From an uncultured Bacteroidales bacterium (GTDB lineage Bacteria > Bacteroidota > Bacteroidia > Bacteroidales > Paludibacteraceae): DNA of 45,865 nt. A model generated the notes under the pieces. The model was not told the DNA's origin and did no database searches. It was given only the letters and a program-made list of their open reading frames with translations. Where the stretch lies: the NCBI GenBank assembly GCA_903927945.1, contig CAIYOZ010000309.1, forward strand, positions 1-45,865, in the 5' to 3' direction. Positions 9,071-18,435 of the stretch are shown here, piece by piece. Position numbers and translations under genes: made by a program. Each line of letters starts with the position of its first letter. The first letter of the stretch is position 1.

Positions 9071-10093
9071 TTAAATATTGGTCCAATCGAACACAACACC
9101 TATGTATTCGTTCGGTTTAGTCTTTAAGCCATCATACGCACTTTGAGCATCAAATGGTGATATTTTATGGGAATAGATAGGCTTGATTCTTAATTTGTCT
9201 TCTTTAATTAAATTCATAACAATAGCAGCATTTCGCTCGATAGAATGTTTTATAAAATCTTGTTGATGGGTTGGGAAAGTAAACTCAAGAGCACCTTTTA
9301 ACGTTAGACAATGAGGAAACAAATGAAAATGTTGGAAAGTATTGGTCACATTTGTTTCAAAAGGGGCACGAGGACTTCCCAATAATATAACTTCTCCGAA
9401 TAACTGCACATTATTCAGACTTTCATTAATTACCTGCGATGAGCCAGTTGCATCGATATAAGTATTAATTAATGTGCCGTTAGTAATTTCATAAATTTTT
9501 TCACAAAGGTTTTCTTTTTTGGAGTTTATGGTGTAACGAATACCCGATTGTAGAGCTAAACTAATGCGCTGATCATCAATGTCAGTTGCAATAACTGTAG
9601 CGCCTTGTAATTGTGCTAATTGTGATGCAAGATTTCCAATCGCCCCCAGTCCTGTAACTAAAACAAAATCTCCAAGTTCAATTTTCGAATTCCGAATTGC
9701 TGTCATTGCTATAGTAGCCATGTGGGTGAATGACGCATATTCAAGATTAATCCCAGTAGGCAATTTAACACATATACCATGCCAACGTTCCCCATATTCG
9801 AGTCTAAAATATTCAGAATGCGTTCCGTAGGTATACACTAAATCGCCAACTTCGACATGCGTAATGTCCGAACCTTTAGCTTCAACTTTAGCGATCGATG
9901 TATAACCCGGAGTACCCGGTACTTTGAACCAATCTTCAATGCCTGCAATACATGCAAGTTCGGTACCTGCACTTAAATGAGAATACAGGGTTCGAACAAC
10001 TATCTCTTTTGATGTAAGATTTGAGGTGTCAAATTCATCTTCAACCAAGATCACTTTCAATTTTTCCGGTACTTGTAATTTGTTGAATTTCAT
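9071..10093 (-). CDS. MDR (medium-chain) zinc-type dehydrogenase
   Basis: Dehydrogenase of the medium-chain family, 340 residues and apparently cytoplasmic. It has a GroES-like N-terminal domain (SHLSAGTELACIAG, PGTPGYTSIAKV) and a Rossmann domain with GLGAIGNLASQLAQL (about 157-172). The usual catalytic zinc cysteine near the N-terminus is not obvious; the SAGTE form resembles the MDR half of two-domain oxidoreductases that are often paired with Gfo/Idh/MocA modules. The gene sits 29 bp after GPH symporter 1 and just before the Gfo/Idh gene, so the two dehydrogenases are probably co-translated and may act as a unit. Substrate unknown; sugar alcohol or aldose oxidation is an inference. Confidence 0.85.
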   Translation of the reverse strand: MKFNKLQVPEKLKVILVEDEFDTSNLTSKEIVVRTLYSHLSAGTELACIAGIEDWFKVPGTPGYTSIAKVEAKGSDITHVEVGDLVYTYGTHSEYFRLEYGERWHGICVKLPTGINLEYASFTHMATIAMTAIRNSKIELGDFVLVTGLGAIGNLASQLAQLQGATVIATDIDDQRISLALQSGIRYTINSKKENLCEKIYEITNGTLINTYIDATGSSQVINESLNNVQLFGEVILLGSPRAPFETNVTNTFQHFHLFPHCLTLKGALEFTFPTHQQDFIKHSIERNAAIVMNLIKEDKLRIKPIYSHKISPFDAQSAYDGLKTKPNEYIGVVFDWTNI

Positions 10094-10122
10094 CTTTATT
10101 TCTTTTTTTGAAAATACTATTT

Positions 10123-11532
10123 TTAAGCAACCACTGCAAGAGCTCTACGTTCAATAAGTTCAGCCTGTATTTGATCCATTTCTTGATCCGACAGCTTGTA
10201 GAAGAAACAGGTTAAGGTTGTTATTAATGCAATTGAAGCTGGTATTACACTCATACACATTTTAATAGCCAACAATATACTATCTGGCTGCTGAGCTAAA
10301 TCCTTATTATAATCGAGGCTACCTAATATCCATAGTGGGATGGCTGCTCCAAGGGCAATACCGGCTTTTTGTCCAAGAACAACAGCTGAAAAAACTAAAC
10401 CCGTCGCTCGCCTGCTGTTTTTCCATTCAGAATAATCTGCCACATCAGCATACATACCCCAAACAATAGGCATGGTACAGGCTGCAGCAGCTGACTGTAC
10501 AAATTGCCAAAAGAGCATCATACCTATATCTGCAGGCTTACAAGTATAAAGTGCGCTGATAGAGAAAAAAACGATTCCAAAGCAAGCAATGAGTGTATTG
10601 CGCTTACCTAGTTTTCTTGTCAGAAAATTTGCGGTAGGAAACGCAAGTACAAGTATTATTATCAAAGAACCAAACACATTAAATGTTGACATTACATCGT
10701 ATTGAAATCCGAAGATATTTAGCGTTTTCACAGATGTATAATATTTAAAATAATAGGCGAACGAGGAAGACCAAACGCCTACATAAATAAGGTTAAGGCT
10801 AGAGACAATAAATAAAACCACCCATGGCCTATTTGCCATTAAATCTTTTAAGTCGGTTCTTATGGAAGTCTTTTGTTGTTTGGGAGGATGAACCCGCTCT
10901 TTTGTAGATGTGAATGTTATGAAAAAGGCTACCAGACTAATGATTGAAAATACAATCATAGTCATCATAAATCCGTGTTGTTCATCAATTATCTTGTCCG
11001 TCGTAGGATTAGTTCCTCCAAAATACTTAACCAATGGGGTTGTTAAACCTCTAACTAGCAATCCTCCAATAAATGCCATCATAAATCGGAATGATTGTAA
11101 AGAAGTCCTGTCAACATGGTCATTTGTGATCACACCACCCAACGCATTGTAAGGTGTCATCATAAAGGAATATAAAACCATCATTAAGATATAGGTGACG
11201 TAGGCATACGCAATTTTACCAGCTAAACCAAAACTTGGAGTTACATACATTAATACCATAAGAATACAGTATGGTATGAATATCCATAAAATAAATGGAC
11301 GGAATTTCCCATGTTTAGTATTTGTCCGATCGGCGATGGCACCTACTATCGGGTCAACAAAGGCGTCGAAAAAACGTGGAATAAACAATAGAAATCCGGC
11401 AGTAATAGCTGGCAGTCCAAATACATCAGTATAGAAATAAGCCAGATAAAACATCATTCCTTGCCAACTTATGGTTCCTCCAATTTCACCAAGACTGAAT
11501 CCAAGTTTTTCTTTAATAGATAATTTACTCAT
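10123..11532 (-). CDS. GPH-family sugar:cation symporter 1
   Basis: Inner-membrane carrier of the glycoside-pentoside-hexuronide:cation symporter family (MFS fold), 469 residues with about 12 hydrophobic segments. Family signatures are DPIVGAIADRTNTKHGKFRP (about residues 57-76) and ADYSEWKNSRRATGLVFSA near helix 10. It lacks the FSQKFGW motif present in the other two GPH paralogues of this window and has VLGQKAGIALG there, so it belongs to a somewhat different subgroup. It lies between the GH94 phosphorylase gene (72 bp) and the MDR gene (29 bp), which suggests import of a disaccharide for phosphorolysis or of a sugar for oxidation. Confidence 0.93.
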   Translation of the reverse strand: MSKLSIKEKLGFSLGEIGGTISWQGMMFYLAYFYTDVFGLPAITAGFLLFIPRFFDAFVDPIVGAIADRTNTKHGKFRPFILWIFIPYCILMVLMYVTPSFGLAGKIAYAYVTYILMMVLYSFMMTPYNALGGVITNDHVDRTSLQSFRFMMAFIGGLLVRGLTTPLVKYFGGTNPTTDKIIDEQHGFMMTMIVFSIISLVAFFITFTSTKERVHPPKQQKTSIRTDLKDLMANRPWVVLFIVSSLNLIYVGVWSSSFAYYFKYYTSVKTLNIFGFQYDVMSTFNVFGSLIIILVLAFPTANFLTRKLGKRNTLIACFGIVFFSISALYTCKPADIGMMLFWQFVQSAAAACTMPIVWGMYADVADYSEWKNSRRATGLVFSAVVLGQKAGIALGAAIPLWILGSLDYNKDLAQQPDSILLAIKMCMSVIPASIALITTLTCFFYKLSDQEMDQIQAELIERRALAVVA

Positions 11533-11604
11533 TTTTTTATTTTAGATTGATTAAGCTTGAAAACTGAATATATACAGTTTGTCGTTTAATTATTGGAAAA
11601 CAAC

Positions 11605-14001
11605 TTAGCCCATAATTACGTTTACGCTATTCGAGTCTTTCATTTGTTCGAATGGAATGACACTCCCAACGAGTGTCTTTCCGTTTAGCGTTATACTTTT
11701 TACGCCTTTTTGCACACCCTCCGGATTTTCAACTTTAATAAGTACTTTTTTTGATCTGAACATTCTAATTACTTCAAATTCATTCCAGGAAGAAGGTATA
11801 CATGGGTCTATCTTCATTCCGTCATATTGCGGCTGAAGTCCTAAAATATATTGACTGGCAGCCACAAACGACCAGGTTGCAGAGCCACTTAACCAGGGCA
11901 CCCTTGAATTTCCATACCGGGGACTAGCTTTTGCATGGGTAGACTGGCAATATACATAAGGCTCAATTTGTCTGATTTCAGCTTGGGTGTTATAGGCTGA
12001 TGGCATATATTTCCTGAAATAATTGTAAGCTTTATTTCCGTTTCCACACATAGCCTCAGCCATGACAGCCCAACCCTGGGTATGCGTAAAAATACCGCCA
12101 TTTTCCTTCATGCCGGTATTGAACATGGCAGCCCTCACAATATTATAATCCGTGTCGGTATACGGCGGATCACATAACATCACCCCATAATCGGTGGATA
12201 AACGATCTTCCATACTTTTTAGAGCCAGTACTTTTTGTTCTTCCGTAGCGGCTCCACTTATGATGGACCACACTTGCGGATTCATAAAAATCTGACCTTC
12301 AGCAGACTCTTTAGATCCGAATTTAAATCCATCGTTTCGATAACCCCGCAAGAACCATTCTCCATCCCAGGTGCTTGTTTGAATATTCAAGTCTAAGGCA
12401 GCAAGTATTGGATTTGCCCAAGTAAGTTCCTCTTCTTCTTTTAGAAATTCACAGATACCGAGATATATTTTCAACGCAAAACGGAGTTGCATGGCAACAA
12501 AAACGGTTTCACCATCGTGTCCGAATTTAAGGCAATCGTTCCAGTCTGCGTGTAAGCCACAAGGTAATCCATGATTACCCGACCTGTCCAGATTGAACTG
12601 AATGGCCTGATGCAAATGCCGCAAAACGGTATCTTCGCCGTTATCGGCATAAGGCAGCGTTTTATAATAAAAACCGACGTTCCCGGTTTCGTTTACGTAG
12701 GCTGTGACTGCATTGAATAACCACATACAATCGTCTGAACGGTATTCTGATTCCTGAGGTGATTTTTCTTTTCCCGGAGTATGCGTTACTTTATTCACCA
12801 CAGGCATAGCACCTCCGGTGGAAACTTGTCCTGTAATCATCAATTCCAACCGTTCTCCGGCTTCATCGGTGATGTTATGCATTACCCCCAATAAATCCTG
12901 TACACTGTCGCGATACCCCAAGCCATCACGCTCGCTGGCAGTATATACTAAACTGGCGGCACGACTCCAGGCAAACGTAATTAAACAATTATACTGACTC
13001 CACATGTTGATCATGCTGTCAAACTCGGGATCTGGAGTTTTGATTGAGAGGCCCTCAATGCGGCTATGCCAATGCTGAACTAGTTTTTCAAATTCCTGAT
13101 TTATCGATTTAATGTTTCCATATTTTTCAGTAACCAATTTTCCTTCATTCTCTGCTCTGCCTACTCCCATCAATACAAAATAATCTTTGCTTTCCCCGCA
13201 TTGTAATTCTGTATCTATTTGAATGACACCACACATATTGTCACCCGCGGCCTTAAAGTTTGAACAAAAACCTTTTTCAACAGTTTCAGGATTGGCATAC
13301 GTACGATAATTCCCAATGAATCGTTCCAGGTCTGTTTCATAACCAACGACATCACCTCCTTTAAATGCCATAAAAGAGTATCGCCCCTGATCTTTCATAT
13401 TAAAATCATCAGGCATTTCAGGAATATTGACATTCGTTCCATGGCTTAAAACACCATCAATAACATCCATTTTTCCTATATACTGGGTATATTGCAGGTT
13501 TAATAAATCATCCATGGCATTCCAGTTATTGGCATACTCAACAAAGGAGAACATACTTAATTTACTAACCTTTTCGCTATTGTTTGTGACTTTCAAATGC
13601 CAGACTTCAAAATTCTTACCCAGTGGTACAAAGTACCGGGTTTCGGTCTTTATCCCGGTATATTCTGACTCAATAATTGTATACGCTGAACCATGACGAC
13701 AAACCGATTTATAAGAATCAAGAGGCTTTCCTACGGGTTGCCAAGATGCTGACCAGTAATCGGCTGTTTCTTTATCTCTAAGATACAGATACCTTCCGGG
13801 TTGATCCAACGGTATCGAGTTGAAGCGCATTCGTGTAAAGCGCCCCTGACCTCCTGATTTATAGAAACTATAACCACCGGCATGATTAGTTATAATGGCA
13901 CCATATTCTGTCGAACCCAAGTAATTACTCCACGATTTTGGTGTATCAGGGGAAGTGATAACATATTCTTTTTTATCGTCGTCAAAAAAACCGTATTGCA
14001 T
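11605..14001 (-). CDS. GH94 beta-disaccharide phosphorylase (cellobiose phosphorylase-like)
   Basis: Inverting phosphorylase of family GH94, 798 residues and without a signal peptide, hence cytoplasmic. It splits a beta-linked disaccharide with phosphate into a sugar 1-phosphate and a free sugar. The N-terminal beta-sandwich begins MQYGFFDDDKKEYVI, as in cellobiose phosphorylases, with the family block NHAGGYSFY. The (alpha/alpha)6 barrel carries YRDSVQDLLG and the general acid Asp489 in HADWNDCLKF. ENGGIFTHTQGW (about 633-644) matches a conserved active-site loop of cellobiose phosphorylases. Cellobiose is the best guess; laminaribiose or another beta-glucoside is possible. It is flanked by two GPH symporters, 21 bp and 72 bp away, which fits uptake followed by phosphorolysis. 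Confidence 0.92.
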   Translation of the reverse strand: MQYGFFDDDKKEYVITSPDTPKSWSNYLGSTEYGAIITNHAGGYSFYKSGGQGRFTRMRFNSIPLDQPGRYLYLRDKETADYWSASWQPVGKPLDSYKSVCRHGSAYTIIESEYTGIKTETRYFVPLGKNFEVWHLKVTNNSEKVSKLSMFSFVEYANNWNAMDDLLNLQYTQYIGKMDVIDGVLSHGTNVNIPEMPDDFNMKDQGRYSFMAFKGGDVVGYETDLERFIGNYRTYANPETVEKGFCSNFKAAGDNMCGVIQIDTELQCGESKDYFVLMGVGRAENEGKLVTEKYGNIKSINQEFEKLVQHWHSRIEGLSIKTPDPEFDSMINMWSQYNCLITFAWSRAASLVYTASERDGLGYRDSVQDLLGVMHNITDEAGERLELMITGQVSTGGAMPVVNKVTHTPGKEKSPQESEYRSDDCMWLFNAVTAYVNETGNVGFYYKTLPYADNGEDTVLRHLHQAIQFNLDRSGNHGLPCGLHADWNDCLKFGHDGETVFVAMQLRFALKIYLGICEFLKEEEELTWANPILAALDLNIQTSTWDGEWFLRGYRNDGFKFGSKESAEGQIFMNPQVWSIISGAATEEQKVLALKSMEDRLSTDYGVMLCDPPYTDTDYNIVRAAMFNTGMKENGGIFTHTQGWAVMAEAMCGNGNKAYNYFRKYMPSAYNTQAEIRQIEPYVYCQSTHAKASPRYGNSRVPWLSGSATWSFVAASQYILGLQPQYDGMKIDPCIPSSWNEFEVIRMFRSKKVLIKVENPEGVQKGVKSITLNGKTLVGSVIPFEQMKDSNSVNVIMG

Positions 14002-14022
14002 AGTGTTTTATTAAGATTGTGA

Positions 14023-15447
14023 TTATCGATTAGCCTTCAATGCTGCCAATTCTTCATTTATTTCAATTACTTTTTTCTCATCTAATTTATAAAAGAAGAG
14101 AACAAATACGGCAATGACACTCCATATGGCCGGCATAAAGCTGAACAATATTCTTACACCTTTCTCGGTTTCGGGTGTCACAGGTGCGTTGGCGACGAAT
14201 CCAAAATATGCCAACAAATAACCGGCAATAGCTCCGCCAATCGACCACCCGAACTTTTGTGAAAAATTAGCGGAAGAATAGATTAAGCCGGTTGCTCTGC
14301 GACCGGTTTTCCATTCTGAATAATCAGCAGTATCCGCATACATACTCCACATCATAGCCATAGCAGGACCCACGGCAAAGTTACACAATGCCTGAAATAA
14401 AAACATAAGTGAAATCTGATCTTTGTCCAGAAAAAAATAAGCCGCACTTAAAACTGAACCCAAAGACATAGAAACAATATAAACTCTTTTTTTCCCAATC
14501 AAAGCTGCTATCGGCTTTAATAAAATGGTTCCAAAAATGCTGCAAGCAGTTCCTACCACCATAAAAGTTGAGACTAAGGTATCAGCCCCTATTTTGAAAC
14601 CGAATAAATTGGCAGTTTCGTTGCTATTGACATAATACTTAAAATAATAAATAATAGATCCGTTCCGTACCGCTACATATAAACAGGTCATTACCCCCAC
14701 TAATGTCAATATCAGCCAGGGGACATTGGAAAACAAATCTTTGATATCTTTTTTCAATGAATTCTTTTCATCCGAAACTGGTTTAACACGTTCTTTGCAC
14801 AACAGAAATGTTGTTAAGAACATCACTACTGCCAGGGTGGAATAGATGCCCATAGCTGCTGAAAATCCAAACTGTTCATTTGGAGAACCATCTATATTTG
14901 CTTTGAGAAGTCCGAAAAAGTGAACTAATTTCAGGGTGCAGGCCTGAACAATAATTCCTCCGATAAAAGCAGAAATGGAACGGAAAGCCGACAAACTTGT
15001 TCTTTCAATTGAATTTGAAGTCATTACCGCCATAAGCGCACCATATGGAACATTGATGGTTGAATAAATGAACATCATAGCTGTATACGTAACGTACGCA
15101 TATACCAATTTAGAACTCATAGCCAGTTCAGGGGTGAAAAAAGTAAGGAAACCTATCACTCCAAAAGGCACAACGGTATAAAGTATCCAGGGTCTGAATT
15201 TACCATATCTTGATTTTGTCCGATCAGCCAACATGCCAACAAGAGGATCATAAAAGGTATCCAACATGCGAATAACCAAGAACATGGTACCAGCTGCCGC
15301 TGCCGAAATTCCAAACACATCGGTGTAAAAATACAATAAAAACATGGTGAAGGTCTGATAAAATAGGTTTGATGCCATATCACCTAATCCATAAGCTGAT
15401 TTCTCCACTACCGAGATTTTTCCTATTTGTAATTTCATGTTGCTCAA
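14023..15447 (-). CDS. GPH-family sugar:cation symporter 2
   Basis: Inner-membrane symporter of the GPH family, 474 residues, about 12 membrane helices. It has DPLVGMLADRTKSRYGKFRP near the first cytoplasmic loop and ADYSEWKTGRRATGLIYSS followed by FSQKFGWSIGG. This places it closer to symporter 3 than to symporter 1. It is 21 bp upstream of the GH94 gene, the tightest spacing in this part of the operon, so it is the best candidate importer for the GH94 substrate. The transported sugar is inferred from context only. Confidence 0.93.
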   Translation of the reverse strand: MSNMKLQIGKISVVEKSAYGLGDMASNLFYQTFTMFLLYFYTDVFGISAAAAGTMFLVIRMLDTFYDPLVGMLADRTKSRYGKFRPWILYTVVPFGVIGFLTFFTPELAMSSKLVYAYVTYTAMMFIYSTINVPYGALMAVMTSNSIERTSLSAFRSISAFIGGIIVQACTLKLVHFFGLLKANIDGSPNEQFGFSAAMGIYSTLAVVMFLTTFLLCKERVKPVSDEKNSLKKDIKDLFSNVPWLILTLVGVMTCLYVAVRNGSIIYYFKYYVNSNETANLFGFKIGADTLVSTFMVVGTACSIFGTILLKPIAALIGKKRVYIVSMSLGSVLSAAYFFLDKDQISLMFLFQALCNFAVGPAMAMMWSMYADTADYSEWKTGRRATGLIYSSANFSQKFGWSIGGAIAGYLLAYFGFVANAPVTPETEKGVRILFSFMPAIWSVIAVFVLFFYKLDEKKVIEINEELAALKANR

Positions 15448-15520
15448 AAATTATATATTGAAAAGTGTACTAATTTATCACTCTATTATTAAACTGGCAA
15501 AAGTAATTAATAGATGTAAA

Positions 15521-17005
15521 TTACATCAAAAATTGTCCTTCTTCCTTTAATCTTTTTCTTAAATAGTCAACATCCACCAAATGTACATTGTTTTTATGCT
15601 GTTTGAGGGCATGTACGGCTGCCATGCCAGCTGCCTCGCCGGTAACCAGACAAGCCGGTTGAATGCGGACACTTCCCTGTACGATCTGCTCTGTGGAAAT
15701 ACACCGACCAGCCACCAATACATTTTTCAAACCTTTTGGCGTAAGACAACGATACGGGATGCCATGCGATTCACCTTTCTTGTACGGTTCAGGACGATTG
15801 AGATGATCAATACTCTTTTCAGCGACTATTTTTTTTATTTCGGCTTTTGAGTTATGTATATCGATAAAATAATTATTCCTCCCTATTTCATCCGGGAAAC
15901 CAGCACGTGCTATCCAGTCTTTTAATGTGAGCGTATAATCACCCTGTATGATTCTTGATTCCCGGATACCCATTAACTGACCCGTATTAATAAGGAAAGA
16001 ATCGGCAAAGATGGAGGATCTGAATTCTTTTAATCCGGCCATGAACTGATTTGCCAGTTCCCTGCCATGTATCATAGCATCCGACAAGCTCTGAGGATTG
16101 GTGCTATCGACCTCAAACAGATGGCCGGCATTGAGTCCTACCGCGTTTGGTCCAATATAATTAATGCACAAATGAGCATCTTTAATAGCCGGATATTTAT
16201 CGGAAGCGATCATTTCCCATATCGGGCTTGTTTTGTTTCCACTATAAAGATTTCTAAACAATTCTTCATTGGATGGATTTACATGGAGGTTAACGATTTC
16301 AAAGCAATGCGTAGAAGGCATAGGAACTCCATCAGCATTTCCTTTCGCAAAAGAAGCACCAGCCCAAGTAGCAAGATCCCCATCTCCGGTACAATCAATA
16401 TAAACTTTTGCCCGATAGGCAGATAATCCTGATTTATTAGCGATTATTATTGCATCTACCTCTTTTTCGTTCTTCATTTCAACTGAAGCCAACCGCGAAA
16501 AAAACAATACCTTAGCGCCGGATGCAGCAACCATTCGATCGTAAACCAATTTCAGCCATTCAGGATTAATGGCAACCCAATCCATTTTATCTTTCGGTTC
16601 GTGGGGTACTCCTTTCTTTGATTCATTAAATACCTTTTCAGCAATTCCCCTGTATACCATCTTCTCTCCATCAGAGAATGGCGTCCAGGCAGGAACCAAT
16701 CCTGAAGTTCCCATTCCACCGAGACAGCCCATGGATTCAACCAATAGGGTCTTTGCTCCTTCCCTGGCTGCCGAAATTGCTGCGGCACAACCTGAAGGAC
16801 CACCTCCTATCACAATGACATCCCATTGTTCATCCAAATGAATTTTTGTTTTTTTTAAGGTCAACGATTTATCATCATTTGAAAAAATGTCTTTTATTTT
16901 TTCTTCCCTTTTTGCAAATGTACCTAATGCTGGTATCGTTGATGCGAGAGTTATCATGCCAGCCATTCGTAAAAAACTGCGTCTATCAAGTTTAGAGTTT
17001 CTCAT
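15521..17005 (-). CDS. Tat-exported FAD-dependent oxidoreductase (FAD_oxidored type)
   Basis: Flavoprotein oxidoreductase of 494 residues. The N-terminus carries a twin-arginine motif, DRRSFLRMAG (Arg8-Arg9), then a hydrophobic stretch to about residue 31, so it should be folded with FAD and exported by Tat. The FAD-binding Rossmann motif is VIVIGGGPSGCAAA (about 63-76), followed by the typical IDCTGDGDLATWAGA and the C-terminal NVLVAGRCISTEQIVQGSVRIQPAC block. Family members of this type occur in polysaccharide loci, but their reactions are mostly uncharacterised. It lies 6 bp after symporter 3 and 73 bp before symporter 2, so it is firmly inside the operon. Oxidation of a sugar in the periplasm is an inference. 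Confidence 0.88.
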   Translation of the reverse strand: MRNSKLDRRSFLRMAGMITLASTIPALGTFAKREEKIKDIFSNDDKSLTLKKTKIHLDEQWDVIVIGGGPSGCAAAISAAREGAKTLLVESMGCLGGMGTSGLVPAWTPFSDGEKMVYRGIAEKVFNESKKGVPHEPKDKMDWVAINPEWLKLVYDRMVAASGAKVLFFSRLASVEMKNEKEVDAIIIANKSGLSAYRAKVYIDCTGDGDLATWAGASFAKGNADGVPMPSTHCFEIVNLHVNPSNEELFRNLYSGNKTSPIWEMIASDKYPAIKDAHLCINYIGPNAVGLNAGHLFEVDSTNPQSLSDAMIHGRELANQFMAGLKEFRSSIFADSFLINTGQLMGIRESRIIQGDYTLTLKDWIARAGFPDEIGRNNYFIDIHNSKAEIKKIVAEKSIDHLNRPEPYKKGESHGIPYRCLTPKGLKNVLVAGRCISTEQIVQGSVRIQPACLVTGEAAGMAAVHALKQHKNNVHLVDVDYLRKRLKEEGQFLM

Positions 17006-17011
17006 ATTTTT

Positions 17012-18388
17012 TCATAATAAATTAGGTTCTATCTTTGTGGGCTCACTTAATGGATAAAATGAGATAACAATGACTGACAAAATTGTACCAACTGCGGGTA
17101 AAATACTCATCATAATCCGAATACCTGTTTCCGCGGTTTCAGTTTGTACTGTGTTAGCATGAAAACCAAAATATGACAATAACCATCCTGTTAGTGCACC
17201 ACCTATAGTCCATCCAAATTTTTGTGACATAGACGAGGACGAAAAAATTAATCCAGTTGCACGACGTCCCGTTTTTAGTTCAGAATAATCAGCAATATCA
17301 GCATACATCGACCATAATAATGGGAAAATCATACCAGCGCAAAAGCTAATTAAAAATTGAAAGGACATAATTCCGACAATATTGTTTCGATCAATAAAAT
17401 AAAACATGACACTAAAAACTGTTGCCAAAATCATTGCTGTAAAATAAGTCATTTTCTTACCAATAAGTTTCGAAAGTGGCATCACAAATAAAATACCAAC
17501 AATATTGGCTGCTTGTCCCAATACAAAATAGAGAGTTGTAAGAGATACAGAAGCATCAATAAACCAAAATTTAAATGCGTTAGTATTCCGGACATAATAT
17601 TTAAAATAATATACAGCTGAACCATCTCGCATAGAATTGAAAATAAGTGCCGTAATTCCTGCAAAAACTAATATCCACCAGGGTTTATTATGTCCTAAAT
17701 CTTTCAGGTCATCCTTGAAATTATTTTTCACATCATTAATAGGTTTGACACGCTCTCGTGTCCAGAAGAATGTTCCATAAAACATAACAACTGCCGCAAT
17801 AGCAAATACAAGGGATGCCATTTGCCAACCAAATAATAAATTAACTTTAATTCCAGCAGTTCCACAAGTGCTAAAGTAAGCAACTAACGGTTCTACTAGC
17901 AATAATACAATAAAACTACCCCCAAAGGCAAAAGTCATTCGAAAAGTTGAAAATACAATTCGTGTGTGAGGATTGCTTGATATCACACCTAATAGAGATG
18001 CATATGGCACGTTAATGAATGAATAAACGGTCATCATCATTGTATACGAAATGTAGGCATATATCAATTTTCCAGTCATGCCAAATTCCGGTGTTGTAAA
18101 TGTTAGTACCCCACAAATCCCAAAAGGGATTGCCATCCAGAGTATAAATGGACGAAATTTGCCCCATCTGCTAATCGTTCGATCACTCATAACTCCTATA
18201 AATGGATCGAGAAACGTATTCCAAAGACAAGTAACTAAAAACATAGTACCAATGGCCGATATTGGGAGTCCAATAATATCTGTATAGAAAAACAATAGAT
18301 ACATTGTAAACAATTTCCAAAACATGCAAGAAGCAGCATCACCTAAACCATAGGCAATTTTCTCTTTTAATTTTACTTTTTCTAACAT
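17012..18388 (-). CDS. GPH-family sugar:cation symporter 3
   Basis: Inner-membrane GPH symporter, 458 residues, about 12 membrane helices. Signatures are DPFIGVMSDRTISRWGKFRP and ADYSELKTGRRATGLIFSS followed by SQKFGWTIGG. It is a paralogue of symporter 2 but well diverged (many changes across the helices), so it is not a recent duplicate. The FAD oxidoreductase gene follows after only 6 bp, and the CE7 esterase gene precedes it by 47 bp. This spacing suggests it imports the product made by the exported flavoenzyme or esterase; that link is inference. Confidence 0.93.
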   Translation of the reverse strand: MLEKVKLKEKIAYGLGDAASCMFWKLFTMYLLFFYTDIIGLPISAIGTMFLVTCLWNTFLDPFIGVMSDRTISRWGKFRPFILWMAIPFGICGVLTFTTPEFGMTGKLIYAYISYTMMMTVYSFINVPYASLLGVISSNPHTRIVFSTFRMTFAFGGSFIVLLLVEPLVAYFSTCGTAGIKVNLLFGWQMASLVFAIAAVVMFYGTFFWTRERVKPINDVKNNFKDDLKDLGHNKPWWILVFAGITALIFNSMRDGSAVYYFKYYVRNTNAFKFWFIDASVSLTTLYFVLGQAANIVGILFVMPLSKLIGKKMTYFTAMILATVFSVMFYFIDRNNIVGIMSFQFLISFCAGMIFPLLWSMYADIADYSELKTGRRATGLIFSSSSMSQKFGWTIGGALTGWLLSYFGFHANTVQTETAETGIRIMMSILPAVGTILSVIVISFYPLSEPTKIEPNLL

Positions 18389-18435
18389 GATTTTTTATCA
18401 AGTATTCTTTTTAACTAGATATATTTTTTTTTATT

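Noticed and set aside
8998-9086. Start of the Gfo/Idh gene at 9086
   Set aside because: It would add eight residues ahead of the Rossmann fold and overlap the previous gene; the ATG at 9062 is preferred, though the longer form cannot be excluded.
10123-18388. Recent tandem triplication of the GPH symporter
   Set aside because: The three proteins share family motifs but differ throughout; they are old paralogues or separate acquisitions, not a recent duplication.
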